Shown here: positions 41,443 to 52,215 of the stretch, piece by piece | Layout of the letters: the number at the start of each line of letters is the position of its first letter | Position numbering within the stretch: position 1 is the stretch's first letter | Source: Strigamia acuminata | Lineage: Eukaryota > Arthropoda > Chilopoda > Geophilomorpha > Linotaeniidae | Reading direction: 5' to 3' | Assembly (NCBI GenBank): GCA_949358305.1 | Contig: OX442316.1 | Span: forward strand, 4,030,001 to 4,094,000 | Length of the DNA: 64,000 bases | Notes under the pieces: model-generated | Seen by the model: only the letters and a program-made list of their open reading frames with translations | The model's database searches: none | What the model was told of the DNA's origin: nothing | Program-made: the position numbers and the translations under genes

Positions 41443-42191
41443 TTGTGTTTATTTCGTATTTTAAACATGAATTTCAATTTCAAATAAAATTCTATTCATT
41501 TCTTAATTTCTTACTTTCTATATATGTGGGCGACAAGCACTTTGTCACTAGCTGCATTCAAAAATTAAAATATTTTAAAACAAAAATGACATCATTTCCT
41601 GTCCTTTAATTAATCAAAATTTAAACTTAAAATACACATGTTAGTTACTGAAGAGTGTGAAAATAATCAGTGTAAAAGAAACGGAAGCAAAAAAACAAGA
41701 AAAACTTGATTTATCGTATTTATATCACATAAATTCTTCTCGAACAATTCCTGGTTTTAAAACACTTCAATTTACAAATCAAACAGTATCCAACATATAC
41801 ATATATATTAGAAAATATATCAATTGGCTCCAAACTGCCGTAATCTTATTTAACAATCCCTTAAATTCACACATTACATAAAAGCTACTGCAATGAAATA
41901 TTCAATTTCTTTTAAACAGTCCAAGAAACATACTACAGCATCGCTAACACTCTTTTAGTCCCATACTTCACACAATCAACATTATATACTTATTTACAAC
42001 AAAATAAACAAACAAATGATGGGAGTGAGGTTGAAAATGAATCTGAGGCGGAATGAACTCAACATTCACCTATTTATTATTGTTATTATTATTATTGTTA
42101 TTATTTTATTTGATATTTCAAGAAAACCTTTCCGTAGTCAACATTTACATGTTTTTAGAAAAAAAGAAACTAAAGTTTATAAACATTCCAA

Positions 42192-45100
42192 CTATGAAGT
42201 TGCTGTGGTTCCTGCAACTATCTTCGATTCCCCGTGTGACAGAGTGAAGAAAGCATGTTGTGGAAGTGCACGTCGATTCAAAGCTTCTGTCAAGTCTTTC
42301 CGAGGAGAAAGATAATGCTGAAAACACAATTACATCTTGTCCTCACAACTTTTAAGCCTATTTGCATGCAGTGCAAACTCTACGTCCACCAAATTTAAAA
42401 CGTTTTAATTTTCTTTACAAACTAACTATACTCGAGTTGCACTCAAAAAGGCACTTTACAAGGTGTACTCCCATTGGTCGAGCCAGTTTACTACAAACTC
42501 CAGACTGTATGCTACTACTAGGAGAAGTAGTTTTGATTTTTATTTATTGTTGTGATTGTTATGACTAGTTTAGTTAATGTTATTTTGATTTTATTTAATA
42601 AAAAATGTTATTTCCATCATTAAAATGAAGTTTTACACATTAAAAAATGTCAAACTCATGTTTGTTGTGTTTATTGCTTACTTCGTCTGGAAGTTTGAAT
42701 TTTAGGCCGTTGCCTAGGCAATCGATTGCAATGTCTGTACATTGTAATGCAATTCTGGTGTTTGGGTCTACTTTTCCGGATCACTACACCAGTAAACTGG
42801 CTCGACCAATGGGAGTACACCTTGTAAAGTGCCTTTTTGAGTGCAACTCGAGTATATTTCAATTTTTAATGTGGATATAACACGTGCAGAATAATCTAGT
42901 ATTCTTATCCTACGACTTACCTCCGGTGTAAGTGCAAATGTCCCCCAATGAATACCGATACTTTGCCTGGCGTAAACATCTTCGTGTATTAGAACCGATT
43001 CAAAAGGATTGACATTTTGCAACTTCATAAACCACCTTCAAAAATTAAAATTAAAAATTAACCATTTCAATCAAACTTTTAATATAAAAATATGTTATAC
43101 CTTGGCTCGTAACCACCTATCGGGATTGCAGCTAAGTCGAATGGACCATACTTTTCCCCAATCAGCTTGAAAACATCGCAATAACCGGTGTCTCCGGCGA
43201 AAAAGAAATTATGCCTGGGACCCACAACGCACCAACTTCCCCATAAAACCTAGAAAAAAAATTTATTATTTATCTATTATTCATACAAAACGAATTATGC
43301 GTACTTTGTTCTCGTCCCTCAATGCCCTTTTACACCAATGTTGAGCGGGCGTAAAAGCAATCAAAATCTCCCGCGCGTGAACGGGCCTCATTTCCTCCCA
43401 CCAACTCATTTCGTACGTATTAGCACATCCTATATTCTTCATCCAATCCTGAAGACCCAGTGGCACAAACCAATGCAGGTTTTCACCGAAACGAGCATTA
43501 AGTGCTCGCACTGACTCATTATCTAAGTGATCGTAATGATTGTGACTTATGAGCACAATATCAATCCGTGGTAAACTATTGATAGAACAAGGTGACCTTC
43601 TATACCGCTTGGGACCCATAAGCCAAAGTGGCGAAGCACGTTCACTAAATATCGGATCTAAAAATTCAAGTTGACATTTTCAAAACATTTGTCAAGCTCA
43701 TTCTTACTTCTATTTTCATCACAAAAATGTATGACGAATGGAGAAAAGAAAACGTTTGCAACTCTCTCCATTCTTCATCCTTCTTATTGTTATTAACGTA
43801 AAATCTCTGGCGTAGCGTGTAAATCAAATACGCTCTAGATGGGACACCAGAGTATTTACGGTAAATGAACCACCGGATTGCCCAAATAAAACCGACCCGA
43901 CAATACAGGGAGAATCAAACAACATGGACACGTATCCACATGTTCAATGCGTTTTGCCACCGATGGCGCCACATAATATAATATATAGCCACACTGCATT
44001 CTGGGATGACAACAGGTGACAAACATGCTTAGTTGGCAAGCAATGCATGACACGTGATTGTTGTCAACAAATCAATAGGAAATAACACGGATACGTGTCC
44101 AATTAACGTTTAATTAACGTTTCTGGTGCAGTTTTTTCCGCTCTTTCGTTAGGTGTTTAGGTTTTGACGATCCGAGCTTTCGTTCTCGAGATATTTACGA
44201 TTTTAATCGATTTTTGTCCCAATTCGCCAAGTGCGGTACATTCTTTCGAGACAACCTTAGTCGGTAACCCTCCTTGTATCGTCGAGCCGGTTTTATTTGG
44301 GCCACCCGGTCGGTTAAACTGATATTACCTTCCGTCAATTCATGCACCGATATTTAGTTTACGGATTAATCATCCATGCAATGTAAATTCTACACAACAT
44401 TCGATTACAACTTGAAAAGGATTCAAAACTGTTAGCAAAAAAAACAAATCGCTTTCCAGGGTTTTCCACAAATTTCACCTGTAAGAATATTCACATCGTC
44501 CATTTGTAAAAGCAGAGTGGAATGACCCAACCACGTTACTCGGATTCCATTCTCTGGCACAACCTTAAAATTAGGTTTCATAATAGGTAGAATTTTTCTC
44601 AATTCCTAGAAAATAAAATAAATAAAAAAAATAAATAAAAACAACAGAATAAGAATAAAAAAACAATTACATCATCTTTGGGCACCCGACTTCGATCGGT
44701 CGAAGTCAATTTCCAGCGAATAGCATCAAACAATCCCGGCTTGTGCTGAATCTCCCAAGGCACCTCGAATCTGCCGTTAATGTATTTGGGCGAAGGCAAA
44801 AACTCGGTGGGCGCGAACGAAACGCCCAAACTTCGAACCGGCGTGTGTCGATGCGACAAATGCCTCTTGATCGACTCCTCCCTTCGCCGATCCATCTCTT
44901 CGACGTGGCTTATTAACGGCTCGGTCTGCAACGGCCGGACTATCGAGTTGCGACGACGCGTCAAGCGATCTTCGCGCACCAATCCTGACTTTCCGTCCTG
45001 ACTCGGATGAATAATTGAATCCCTTCGAACTAGACTCTGTCGGCCCGTCCGAGGGTCGAATATCGTGGCGTAGCTCGTTGTCTCGTCGTCCAAGGGTTCG

Positions 45101-45873
45101 TCGAAGAGTCCGGTCGGATGAACGACGCTCTCGCGCGCCAACAACAAGCGGCCCCCCGAAGAACGCGGTAGCGAAGAGGTCGACAGCTGCTTGCGGAGTT
45201 GCTTCGGAGTCTCGTTATAAGTGTACGGTTCGTAAGTGTCCACGATATTGCTGTTGCGGTTGACGGTACGCGCGGCAATGTCGAAGAAATCGAGTTTCCG
45301 ATTCGTCGGTTGCTGCGGCGGGTCTTCGGAGGCCCAAAAGCGTCCCAAAACACCGATTTTCTTGCGGCTCGTCGTCGGGGTTGGGGTCTTGCTGGACGAG
45401 GCGGAACTGAGAGTTCGCGGCGAGTCGAAATCGGAGGGAGTGGGGCTGGGCGCGTATTGGTAATAAGGACGCTGGTAGTGTCTCGCTTCGACCTCTTCCG
45501 GGACGGTTTGTAGATGTTTGATTTTCAAGATGGCGGGCAAGGAGGGCGATGCACCCGTGGATGATGTGTGAGATGAAAGGGTCAAGTCGCTCGGGAAGGA
45601 CTGGAGTGAATGCGAATCGTTGGATTTCTTGTCGATGGGTTTTTGTTTTTTGTTGCGGACTTTGCGGCCGACCAGGAGGGTTTGGTTGGGTTCGAAGTCC
45701 TCGTTGAGATGGGCATTGTGTCCGGTGGAACATATAAAATCGCCTCTTTTGAGCAATGGTTTTTCGCCCTCGCTGGACGCATCTGTTATCGAGTCTTTTT
45801 CCCATTCGGAGTTGTCGATGCTGCTTTTACTCGCGTTTCTGCTGTGTTTTCCTTTGCCTTTCTGTGCGGCCAT
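42192..45873 (-). CDS. Napepld: N-acyl-phosphatidylethanolamine-hydrolysing phospholipase D with long N-terminal extension
   Basis: Six coding exons: 45873..44671, 44605..44479, 43657..43305, 43249..43101, 43035..42921, 42317..42192, 690 aa in total, with all phases consistent. NAPE-PLD is a membrane-associated zinc hydrolase of the metallo-beta-lactamase fold that releases N-acylethanolamines from NAPE. The signature HNHYDHLD is at 43521-43544 (residue ~482). Other ligands are present: [27 protein letters not shown]. The family core starts near residue 360 ([16 protein letters not shown]). Typical NAPE-PLDs are ~390 aa, so ~350 N-terminal residues are extra. They are Ser/Thr/Arg-rich, largely disordered, and contain RESVVHP, RDSIIHP and RNSIVRP in a row. 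An acceptor-like CAG just upstream of the ATG implies an untranslated first exon. The gene is divergent from PMPCB, with 430 bp between start codons. Confidence 0.93.
42427..42856. mobile_element. 430-bp element with perfect 66-bp inverted repeats
   Basis: The left arm (42427-42492) and right arm (42791-42856) are exact reverse complements over 66 bp, beginning tatactcgagttgcac. The 298-bp centre has no gene. The outermost bases are TATA on both sides, compatible with a TA target duplication. It lies in the last intron of NAPE-PLD, so the pre-mRNA can form a long hairpin. A recent MITE or an inverted duplication would both explain it. Confidence 0.8.
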
Positions 45874-46302
45874 GATTTCGTTCCCTTCCCCTGAAATCGG
45901 GTGGAGAATAGAGTTTATTTAGATTGGTTTTGTATTTCGTTAGTGGTTGTGTTATTTACATAAAAATTTGGATGATTGGTTGTGATTAGTTAGAACATTG
46001 TTACTAAGCACTGCAAAAGCTTACAGCATCCTTAAACCCTCAACATCCTCGCATCTGTGACAAAACCCCGACTTCCATTTTGAATGCGAACTACAAGTGG
46101 TGAAACGGAATCGGCTAAACGGAAAAGTGTGTTTTGTTCATCTTTAAAAATTGAAAATTAAAATTTTTATAAAATCCATTCGCGATAAATACTTTTTTAA
46201 ACTAAAATTGTGCTAACAGAATTGAAATATATATTTAAAATGAATTTTTAATGCTAAATGTTCGAATCACCTTTTCCGTCAGCGAAGCAACCAACTTCCG
46301 AA
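45874..46302. promoter_or_regulatory. shared divergent promoter region of Napepld and PMPCB
   Basis: Only 429 bp separate the two head-to-head start codons. The Napepld side contains a likely acceptor directly upstream of its ATG. No TATA box is evident. Bidirectional control is an inference from spacing alone. Confidence 0.4.
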
Positions 46303-48340
46303 ATGGCGTCCCGTTTGCTTAAAAGTGCAGTCGCTGGTATAAAACTGAGCAGGCAAGCGAAGTCGGTAAGAAACCACATAATTCACACCTCTAAAACGAG
46401 CCTAAATTTATTCTAGCTATAAATAAATCGTTTCCAATACGAAAACGAAAACAAAATCCAAATTACAAGCATAAAACTAACCGGCACAAACAATAATTAT
46501 TCTCCCCCCTTTTTTTTTAGATCATCTCCAAGAGATGGACCGGCCGACTCGCCACGTACGAGCAAACACTGGTCAACGTGCCCGAAACCAACGTTACGGC
46601 CTTAAATAACGGCATCAAAGTTGCGACTGAGGACACCGGAATCCCAACATGCACCGTAACACATTTATGATTAAAAATTTCTACAAAAAAATCATAAAAA
46701 CACAAAAAAATATTTCAGGTTGGCTTGTGGATTGATGCTGGAAGTCGATACGAGACCGACCAAACCAATGGAGTCGCTCATTTCCTTGAACACATGGTCT
46801 TTAAGGTATTTTTTTCGATTTTTTCGATTTTTTAAAAAAAATTATGTTTGATTTATTTTTTATTTTTCTCCAGGGTACAGCTAAGCGAGCTCAGACGAAC
46901 CTGGAGCTGGAGATCGAGAACATGGGCGCTCATTTGAATGCGTACACGTCGCGAGAACAAACGGTGTTCTACGCGAAATGTTTGTCCAAAGATTTGCCGA
47001 AAGCGGTGGAAATTCTGGCCGACATCATCCAGAACAGCAAACTGGACAACTCGGACATCGAGCGTGAACGAGGCGTGATTCTGCGCGAGATGCAAGAAGT
47101 CGAAACGAATCTACAAGAGGTCGTGTTCGATCATCTGCATTCTACCGCTTTCCAGGGCACCCCGCTCGGGATGACCATTTTGGGCCCCACCGAGAACATC
47201 AAGTGAAAAATAACACCAATTTAATACGAAATTTGTCGGGAAATTTAATATTTTGCTCCAATTTCAGGTCCATCTCGCGAAACGACTTAACCAATTACAT
47301 CAAGAACCATTACAAGGGGCCCCGAATGGTTTTGGCCGGCGCGGGGGGCATTAAACACGACGAATTGGTCAATTTGGCGAACCAGCATTTCGGTAACATC
47401 TCGCAGAGCTACGAAGGAGCCGTACCGGTGCCTACGCCGTGCAGATTCACGGGTAGCGAGATTCGAGTGCGCGACGATTGGATGCCGTTCGCGCATGTCG
47501 CCATTGCTGTTGAAGGCGCTGGGTGGACGAATCCCGATAATATCGCGTTGATGGTGGCAAATACTGTGCGTTTTGTGCATTATTTTGATTTGTTTGAGTG
47601 AATTAATTAATTTTTTAATTTTTTTTTTGTAGATGGTCGGTAGTTGGGACAGGACGCACGGTGGGGGCCCGAATCTGTCGAGTAGACTCGCTGAAATTGT
47701 GTCAAAAAATAATGCGTGTCACAGTTTCCAGTCGTTCAATACCTGCTATAAGGATACGGGTTTATGGGGAATTTATTACGTGTGCGAGGGGATGAAGTGC
47801 GAAATGACGCTTCATGCGATTCAGGAGGAATGGTAATTAATTTTTAAGGTGGTGGAACTAAACTGAAGGGGCCCAATTGGGGTCCGGTTTCCTGTAGTTA
47901 CATCACTGAATTTGATTTGATTGGCGTGGTTTGTTAAATTTTGTGTTTTCGTTGTTTTTAGGATGAGAATGTGTACAAGTTTGACCCAAACTGAAGTGGA
48001 ACGAGCTAAAAATATTCTGCGAACGAATATGTTGCTTCAGTTGGATGGATCGACGGCTATTTGTGAAGATATTGGTCGACAAATGCTGTGTTATGATCGT
48101 AGAATTCCATTGCCGGAATTAGAAGCGCGCATTGATGTAAAGATGAGAGTTTATTTGTTACTAAGTTTGGGTTAATTGTTTTTTTAAACTTATTTTTAGG
48201 CTGTGACACCAAACGTGGTGCGTGACACGCTGATGACGTATTTATACGACAAATGTCCAGCAGTGGCAGCCATTGGGCCGGTTGAAAATTTGCCTGATTA
48301 TACTCGAATTCGAGCGGCAATGTATTGGCTTAGGATGTAG
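46303..48340 (+). CDS. PMPCB: mitochondrial processing peptidase beta subunit
   Basis: Eight exons: 46303..46365, 46521..46655, 46719..46805, 46874..47202, 47268..47565, 47633..47832, 47962..48136, 48200..48340, 475 aa, with all phases consistent. MPP-beta is the catalytic zinc subunit that removes presequences from imported proteins in the mitochondrial matrix. The zinc motif HFLEH is intact at residues 87-91 (His codon 46779-46781) and the downstream ligand Glu (REMQE) is present. An arginine/lysine-rich N-terminus ([20 protein letters not shown]) is a plausible presequence. Family markers: [41 protein letters not shown], and a C-terminus ending YWLRM. Polyadenylation signal near 48410. A paralogue lacking the first His follows directly downstream. 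Confidence 0.95.
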
Positions 48341-48747
48341 TGAGATAGATGTGAAATGTTGTAAATTTTAGATTTTAGACACCTCCTCTGTTTTCGATGC
48401 TAATTATGGAAATAAACGTTTGAGATTGGAGTAAATTTATTCATTTTTTTTGTAGTTTAGCTCGCTATAATTTATCTAAAAAGACGCCATTTTGGTTGGG
48501 TATTTAAAATGGTGAACGAAATAAAAGCAAACACTATTTTCAAGATAACGATTTTTCTAGATCTAAGTTTTAGATACATTACGTATACTACTTGTACCGT
48601 ATTTCATCTGTTGTTTTTTTATTTTAAAATAAATTAGAATTAGAAACACTATATATGTAAGTTGTTAATTTCTAGTTGTAAATTTCGCTCGAAACCACCT
48701 TTTATTAGTCTCCCAACTCGTTGCTTAGACAACATTCTATTTACAAA

Positions 48748-50750
48748 ATGGCTCTTCGCTTAGTGAATAGTGCTTCTTCTGGCATAAAACTAGCCTCGAA
48801 ATCGAATTTAGTAAGTTCATTTTACAATGAAATAATCCAATTCAAAACCTAATAGAGTTTTAATGCTTCAATTTTTAAAAACAGATCACTCCTAAGAGAT
48901 GGATGGTACGAGCGAAACTTCCAACATACCAACAACTTCTCGCCAATATGCCAGAAACAACCGTAACAGTCCTTACTAACGGCATGAAAGTTGCCACAGA
49001 AAACTCAGGACTTCCAACCTGCACCGTAAAAATTAATTTAATTAAACAAAAAAAATTTTTCAATATAAAAATCAATTTTATAATAAAATATCAGGTTGGT
49101 TTATGGCTCGATGCAGGCAGCCGATACGAAACGAATCGATCAAACGGTGTGGCCAATTTTCTGGAACACATGCTTTTTAAGGTTAATATAATTCGAATAA
49201 TTACTACGGACTCTTTTGTATTGATTTTTTCGTTTAGGGCACCATCAAACGTCCACAAGCCGAACTGGAGGTCGAAATTGAAGAAATGGGAGCTCATTTG
49301 AATGCGTACACAACTCGAGAACAATCTGCCATTTATTTCAAATGTTTATCTAAAGATTTACCCAAAGCGGTTGAAATTTTGGGAGATATTATACAAAATT
49401 GTAAGTTGGAAGAATCGGAGATCGAAAGAGAACGAGGAATACTCTTGAGAGAGATGGCGGAAGCGGAAACGAATCTGACGGATGTTTGTTTCGACTATTT
49501 GCACAGCACGGCTTATCAGGGCACACCATTGGGATTGCCCGTTCTAGGCCCGTCTGAGAATATTAAGTGAGACGAACCGTTTTGAGACGCTTACTCGTAA
49601 TCTAGGTTGAAATTTTAATCAAATAAACGTTTATTCAGCAGTAATAGTCGAGTTAAATGATGGAAAAATTATTTATTTGGTTTTTGTTATTCTAATTTTA
49701 GAACCATTTCGAAAACTGATATAATTAATTACATCAAAAATCACTTCAAAGGGCCTCGCATGGTCCTAGCTGCAGCTGGAGGTAAAAATAATTAAATTTT
49801 ACCTTAAAATCATTTTAAATTAAGATTTTTACTAATTTCAGGCGTCCAACACGACGAATTAGTCAACTTGGGCAACCAGCATTTCAGCAGAATCACCCAA
49901 ACGTACGAAGGAGCCGTCCCAATCGTAACCCCGTGCAGATTCACCGGCAGTGAAATGCGCCATCGCGACGATTGGTTGCCATTTGCCAACGTCGCCATCG
50001 CGGTTGAAGGTGCTGGATGGATCAACCCCGACAACATCCCACTGATGGTCGCTTCCACGGTTAAAAATCAAAAAGCATAACCCAAAATAAAAAATTAATT
50101 AATTCAATTTTTCCACATTTTCAAGATGGTCGGCAATTGGGACCAAACCCATGGCGGCGGCGAGAATTTATCGAGCAACGTCGCTTCAATCGTCGCAAAA
50201 AACAAAGCGTGCCACAGTTTTCAGTCGTTTTACACGTGCTACAGGGACACGGGGTTGTGGGGCATACATTTTATCTGCGAAGGAATGCAGTGCGAAATGA
50301 CTTTACACGCAATTCAAGAGGAATGGTGATTAAATTTTGCTTTTATTTCAACTTTTTTCATTGAATAGTTTTGTTTTAGGATGCGAATGTGTACGAGTTT
50401 AACTTTCACTGAGGTGGAGCGTGCGAAAAACACGCTACGAACGAAATTGTTCGACCAGTTGGACGGCACGACGGGAATCTGCGAAGACATTGGGCGACAG
50501 TTGTTGAGTTTTAATCGCAGGGTGCCACTGGCTGAGTTGGAAGCGCAGATAGCGGTAAATTTTGTGAGTTTGTTGTTTTATTTTATTTTATATTCGGATT
50601 TATTCGCAGGGTGTGACCCCGCAAGTCGTTAGGGATACGCTGATGATGTATGTTTATAATAAATGCCCCGCAGTGGCTGCTATTGGTCCGGTCGAGAATT
50701 TGCCGATCTACGATAGAATTAGATCCGGAATGTATTGGATTAGGATGTAA
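48748..50750 (+). CDS. UQCRC1: UQCRC1-like core protein, non-peptidase paralogue of MPP-beta
   Basis: Nine exons: 48748..48810, 48885..49025, 49095..49181, 49238..49566, 49702..49781, 49842..50059, 50126..50325, 50380..50554, 50610..50750, 477 aa. UQCRC1 (core I) is a structural subunit of respiratory complex III in the inner mitochondrial membrane. Exons 1, 3, 4, 6, 7 and 8 of the upstream PMPCB gene have exactly the same lengths here, which shows tandem duplication. The zinc motif reads NFLEH: the first His is Asn (codon 49155-49157, residue 89), so peptidase activity should be lost. Core-I-like features are [37 protein letters not shown] and [15 protein letters not shown]. It has an extra 60-nt intron (49782-49841) absent from the upstream copy. 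Polyadenylation signal near 50832. Confidence 0.9.
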
Positions 50751-51209
50751 ATCGATGATTTGTTTGTATTTGTACACGTTTAAAGAGTTGAAATGTTCGA
50801 TTTGCTTGTATTTTAATAATTTGTACTGTCAAATAAACGTACAATTATACCTGGTTGCTTGAAGGTAATTTGCTACCACTTTAATATTTACAATGGTTAT
50901 TTATAACGGTTTTATAACAGTTAAACAGTTAAAAACAGTTAAGTCATCTCTTAATGTCACATTTGTGACTCAAATTTATGAAATGCCAAGTTTCACAATT
51001 TCACAAAATAAAAGAGTTGCGTTAAACGAGGAAATAATTTGTTCAACGGGATATATATTTTGTCACTAATAATTTCCTGTTCTTTTTTATTCTAAAAATC
51101 CCTTTTCCGTTTCACACTTGAGGAATTTACATATATAGTACAATAAAAGTTATCATTTTTATTTTATTACGTAGTAATTTACCATAGTCGCGACCATAAT
51201 CAACAAGCC

Positions 51210-51650
51210 ATGAATAAGGTAATAAAATCATCAAAGTTTTAAACTGATTAAAACATCTATAATTTTTTATATGATTTTCAGATAATTATTGTGTTGGGTA
51301 CGATTTTATTCGAGGGATTCCTGCAAATGGAATTTGCAAACGCAATTGCTTGTACGAAAAACTATTGCAACGGAGTTCGATGTGCTGCAGTTACCGAATG
51401 TAAAAATGGTTATATTAAAAAAAATGGAAGTTTCTGTAATTGTTGTGACGCCTGCATAACATATTTAGGTAAGAACCATATTTTTTTCTATTTATATTAT
51501 TGTTGCCCGTGTTATTTGAACCGTTTGAATTTGTGTATAGATAAAGGTCAGTCATGTTTTACGGAATTTCTTCGTGGTGTTCCGCCGTCGACCGAGTGCA
51601 GACCTGGCTTGTTTTGCGGTAGAGATTCTAAAGTATGTGAAAGTAATTAA
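51210..51650 (+). CDS. small secreted cysteine-rich protein, fungal-protease-inhibitor-like
   Basis: Three exons: 51210..51218, 51282..51468, 51541..51650, 101 aa. The N-terminus MNKIIIVLGTILFEGFLQ plus EFANAIA is a good signal peptide with cleavage before CTKNYC. The mature part has many Cys in the order C-x5-C, C, C, then CNCCDAC, GQSC, TEC, LFC and a last C near the stop. This resembles the single-domain Cys pattern of insect secreted protease inhibitors (fungal protease inhibitor type) and IGFBP-like modules. Target protease is unknown. A polyadenylation signal lies just after the stop (about 51673). The first coding exon holds only three codons, which is usual for insect secreted peptides. 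Confidence 0.7.
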
Positions 51651-52050
51651 CCGGTATCTGAAGTATATAATTAAATAAACGATTGACCCCGTGTGTACTT
51701 GTTCGGAAATCAATAAATAAAATGAAAAAATGTAATGAAGTTGTTGTTTTGTCGACTAAATTTGATTTTTAAAAACAAAGTATTTATTTGACACTAAAAA
51801 TATACACATTAAGAAAATATTATTTTTCCCTTTCTTTCTTTCTTTACTGTACCGTATCTTTAAAAAGGTCATAAAGTATCCAAGTTTTTGCTTTTAAAAT
51901 ACTTGCCAAAAATAATCCTCCCTTCATATGTGGGGATGCTGGATGGACTTATGTTCGTTTACAGATTTTTTGGCTTCAATTGTTAAATAATTCTTTATTT
52001 TAATAGTTTTATTAATTCCGATTGCCCAAAAAGGGACAATTTTGATCTAG

Positions 52051-52091
52051 GTCACAGATTAGTAGAGTCCTCTACTCTACTAATCCGTGAC
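52051..52091. repeat. 17-bp inverted repeat in the upstream region of LRR gene 2
   Basis: gtcacagattagtagag (52051-52067) and ctctactaatccgtgac (52075-52091) pair at 16 of 17 positions around a 7-nt loop. The matching region upstream of LRR gene 3 has 'gatctagatgtgacgaat' without the hairpin, so ~36 bp were inserted in copy 2 or deleted in copy 3. Confidence 0.8.
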
Positions 52092-52158
52092 GAATAACGT
52101 CCGTCATGCGTTTTGCCCCGTCTTGTCCAAGTGTCGTTATCATGCCGTACGTTTTACC

Positions 52159-52215
52159 TATTTAAAGAATTGGTTCGAGGATTTCACTATTCGTGTCTGT
52201 TTCTCTACAGTCGAC
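52159..52215 (+). promoter_or_regulatory. core promoter of LRR gene 2
   Basis: TATTTAAAG at 52159-52167, an arthropod initiator-like TCACT about 25 bp further (52184), then a ~30-nt leader to the ATG. It aligns with the other two copies. Upstream homology with copy 3 extends about 110 bp further. Confidence 0.6.

Noticed and set aside
42016-42315. 99-codon plus-strand frame
   Set aside because: It overlaps the antisense of the last NAPE-PLD exon, whose protein matches the family C-terminus.
43926-44100. 12-bp inverted repeat ggacacgtatcc / ggatacgtgtcc in a NAPE-PLD intron
   Set aside because: Too short to call element ends, no clear target duplication and no homology beyond 13 bp.
45015-45922. 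Several 75-196 codon frames on both strands
   Set aside because: They are shadows of the long GC-richer first coding exon of NAPE-PLD.
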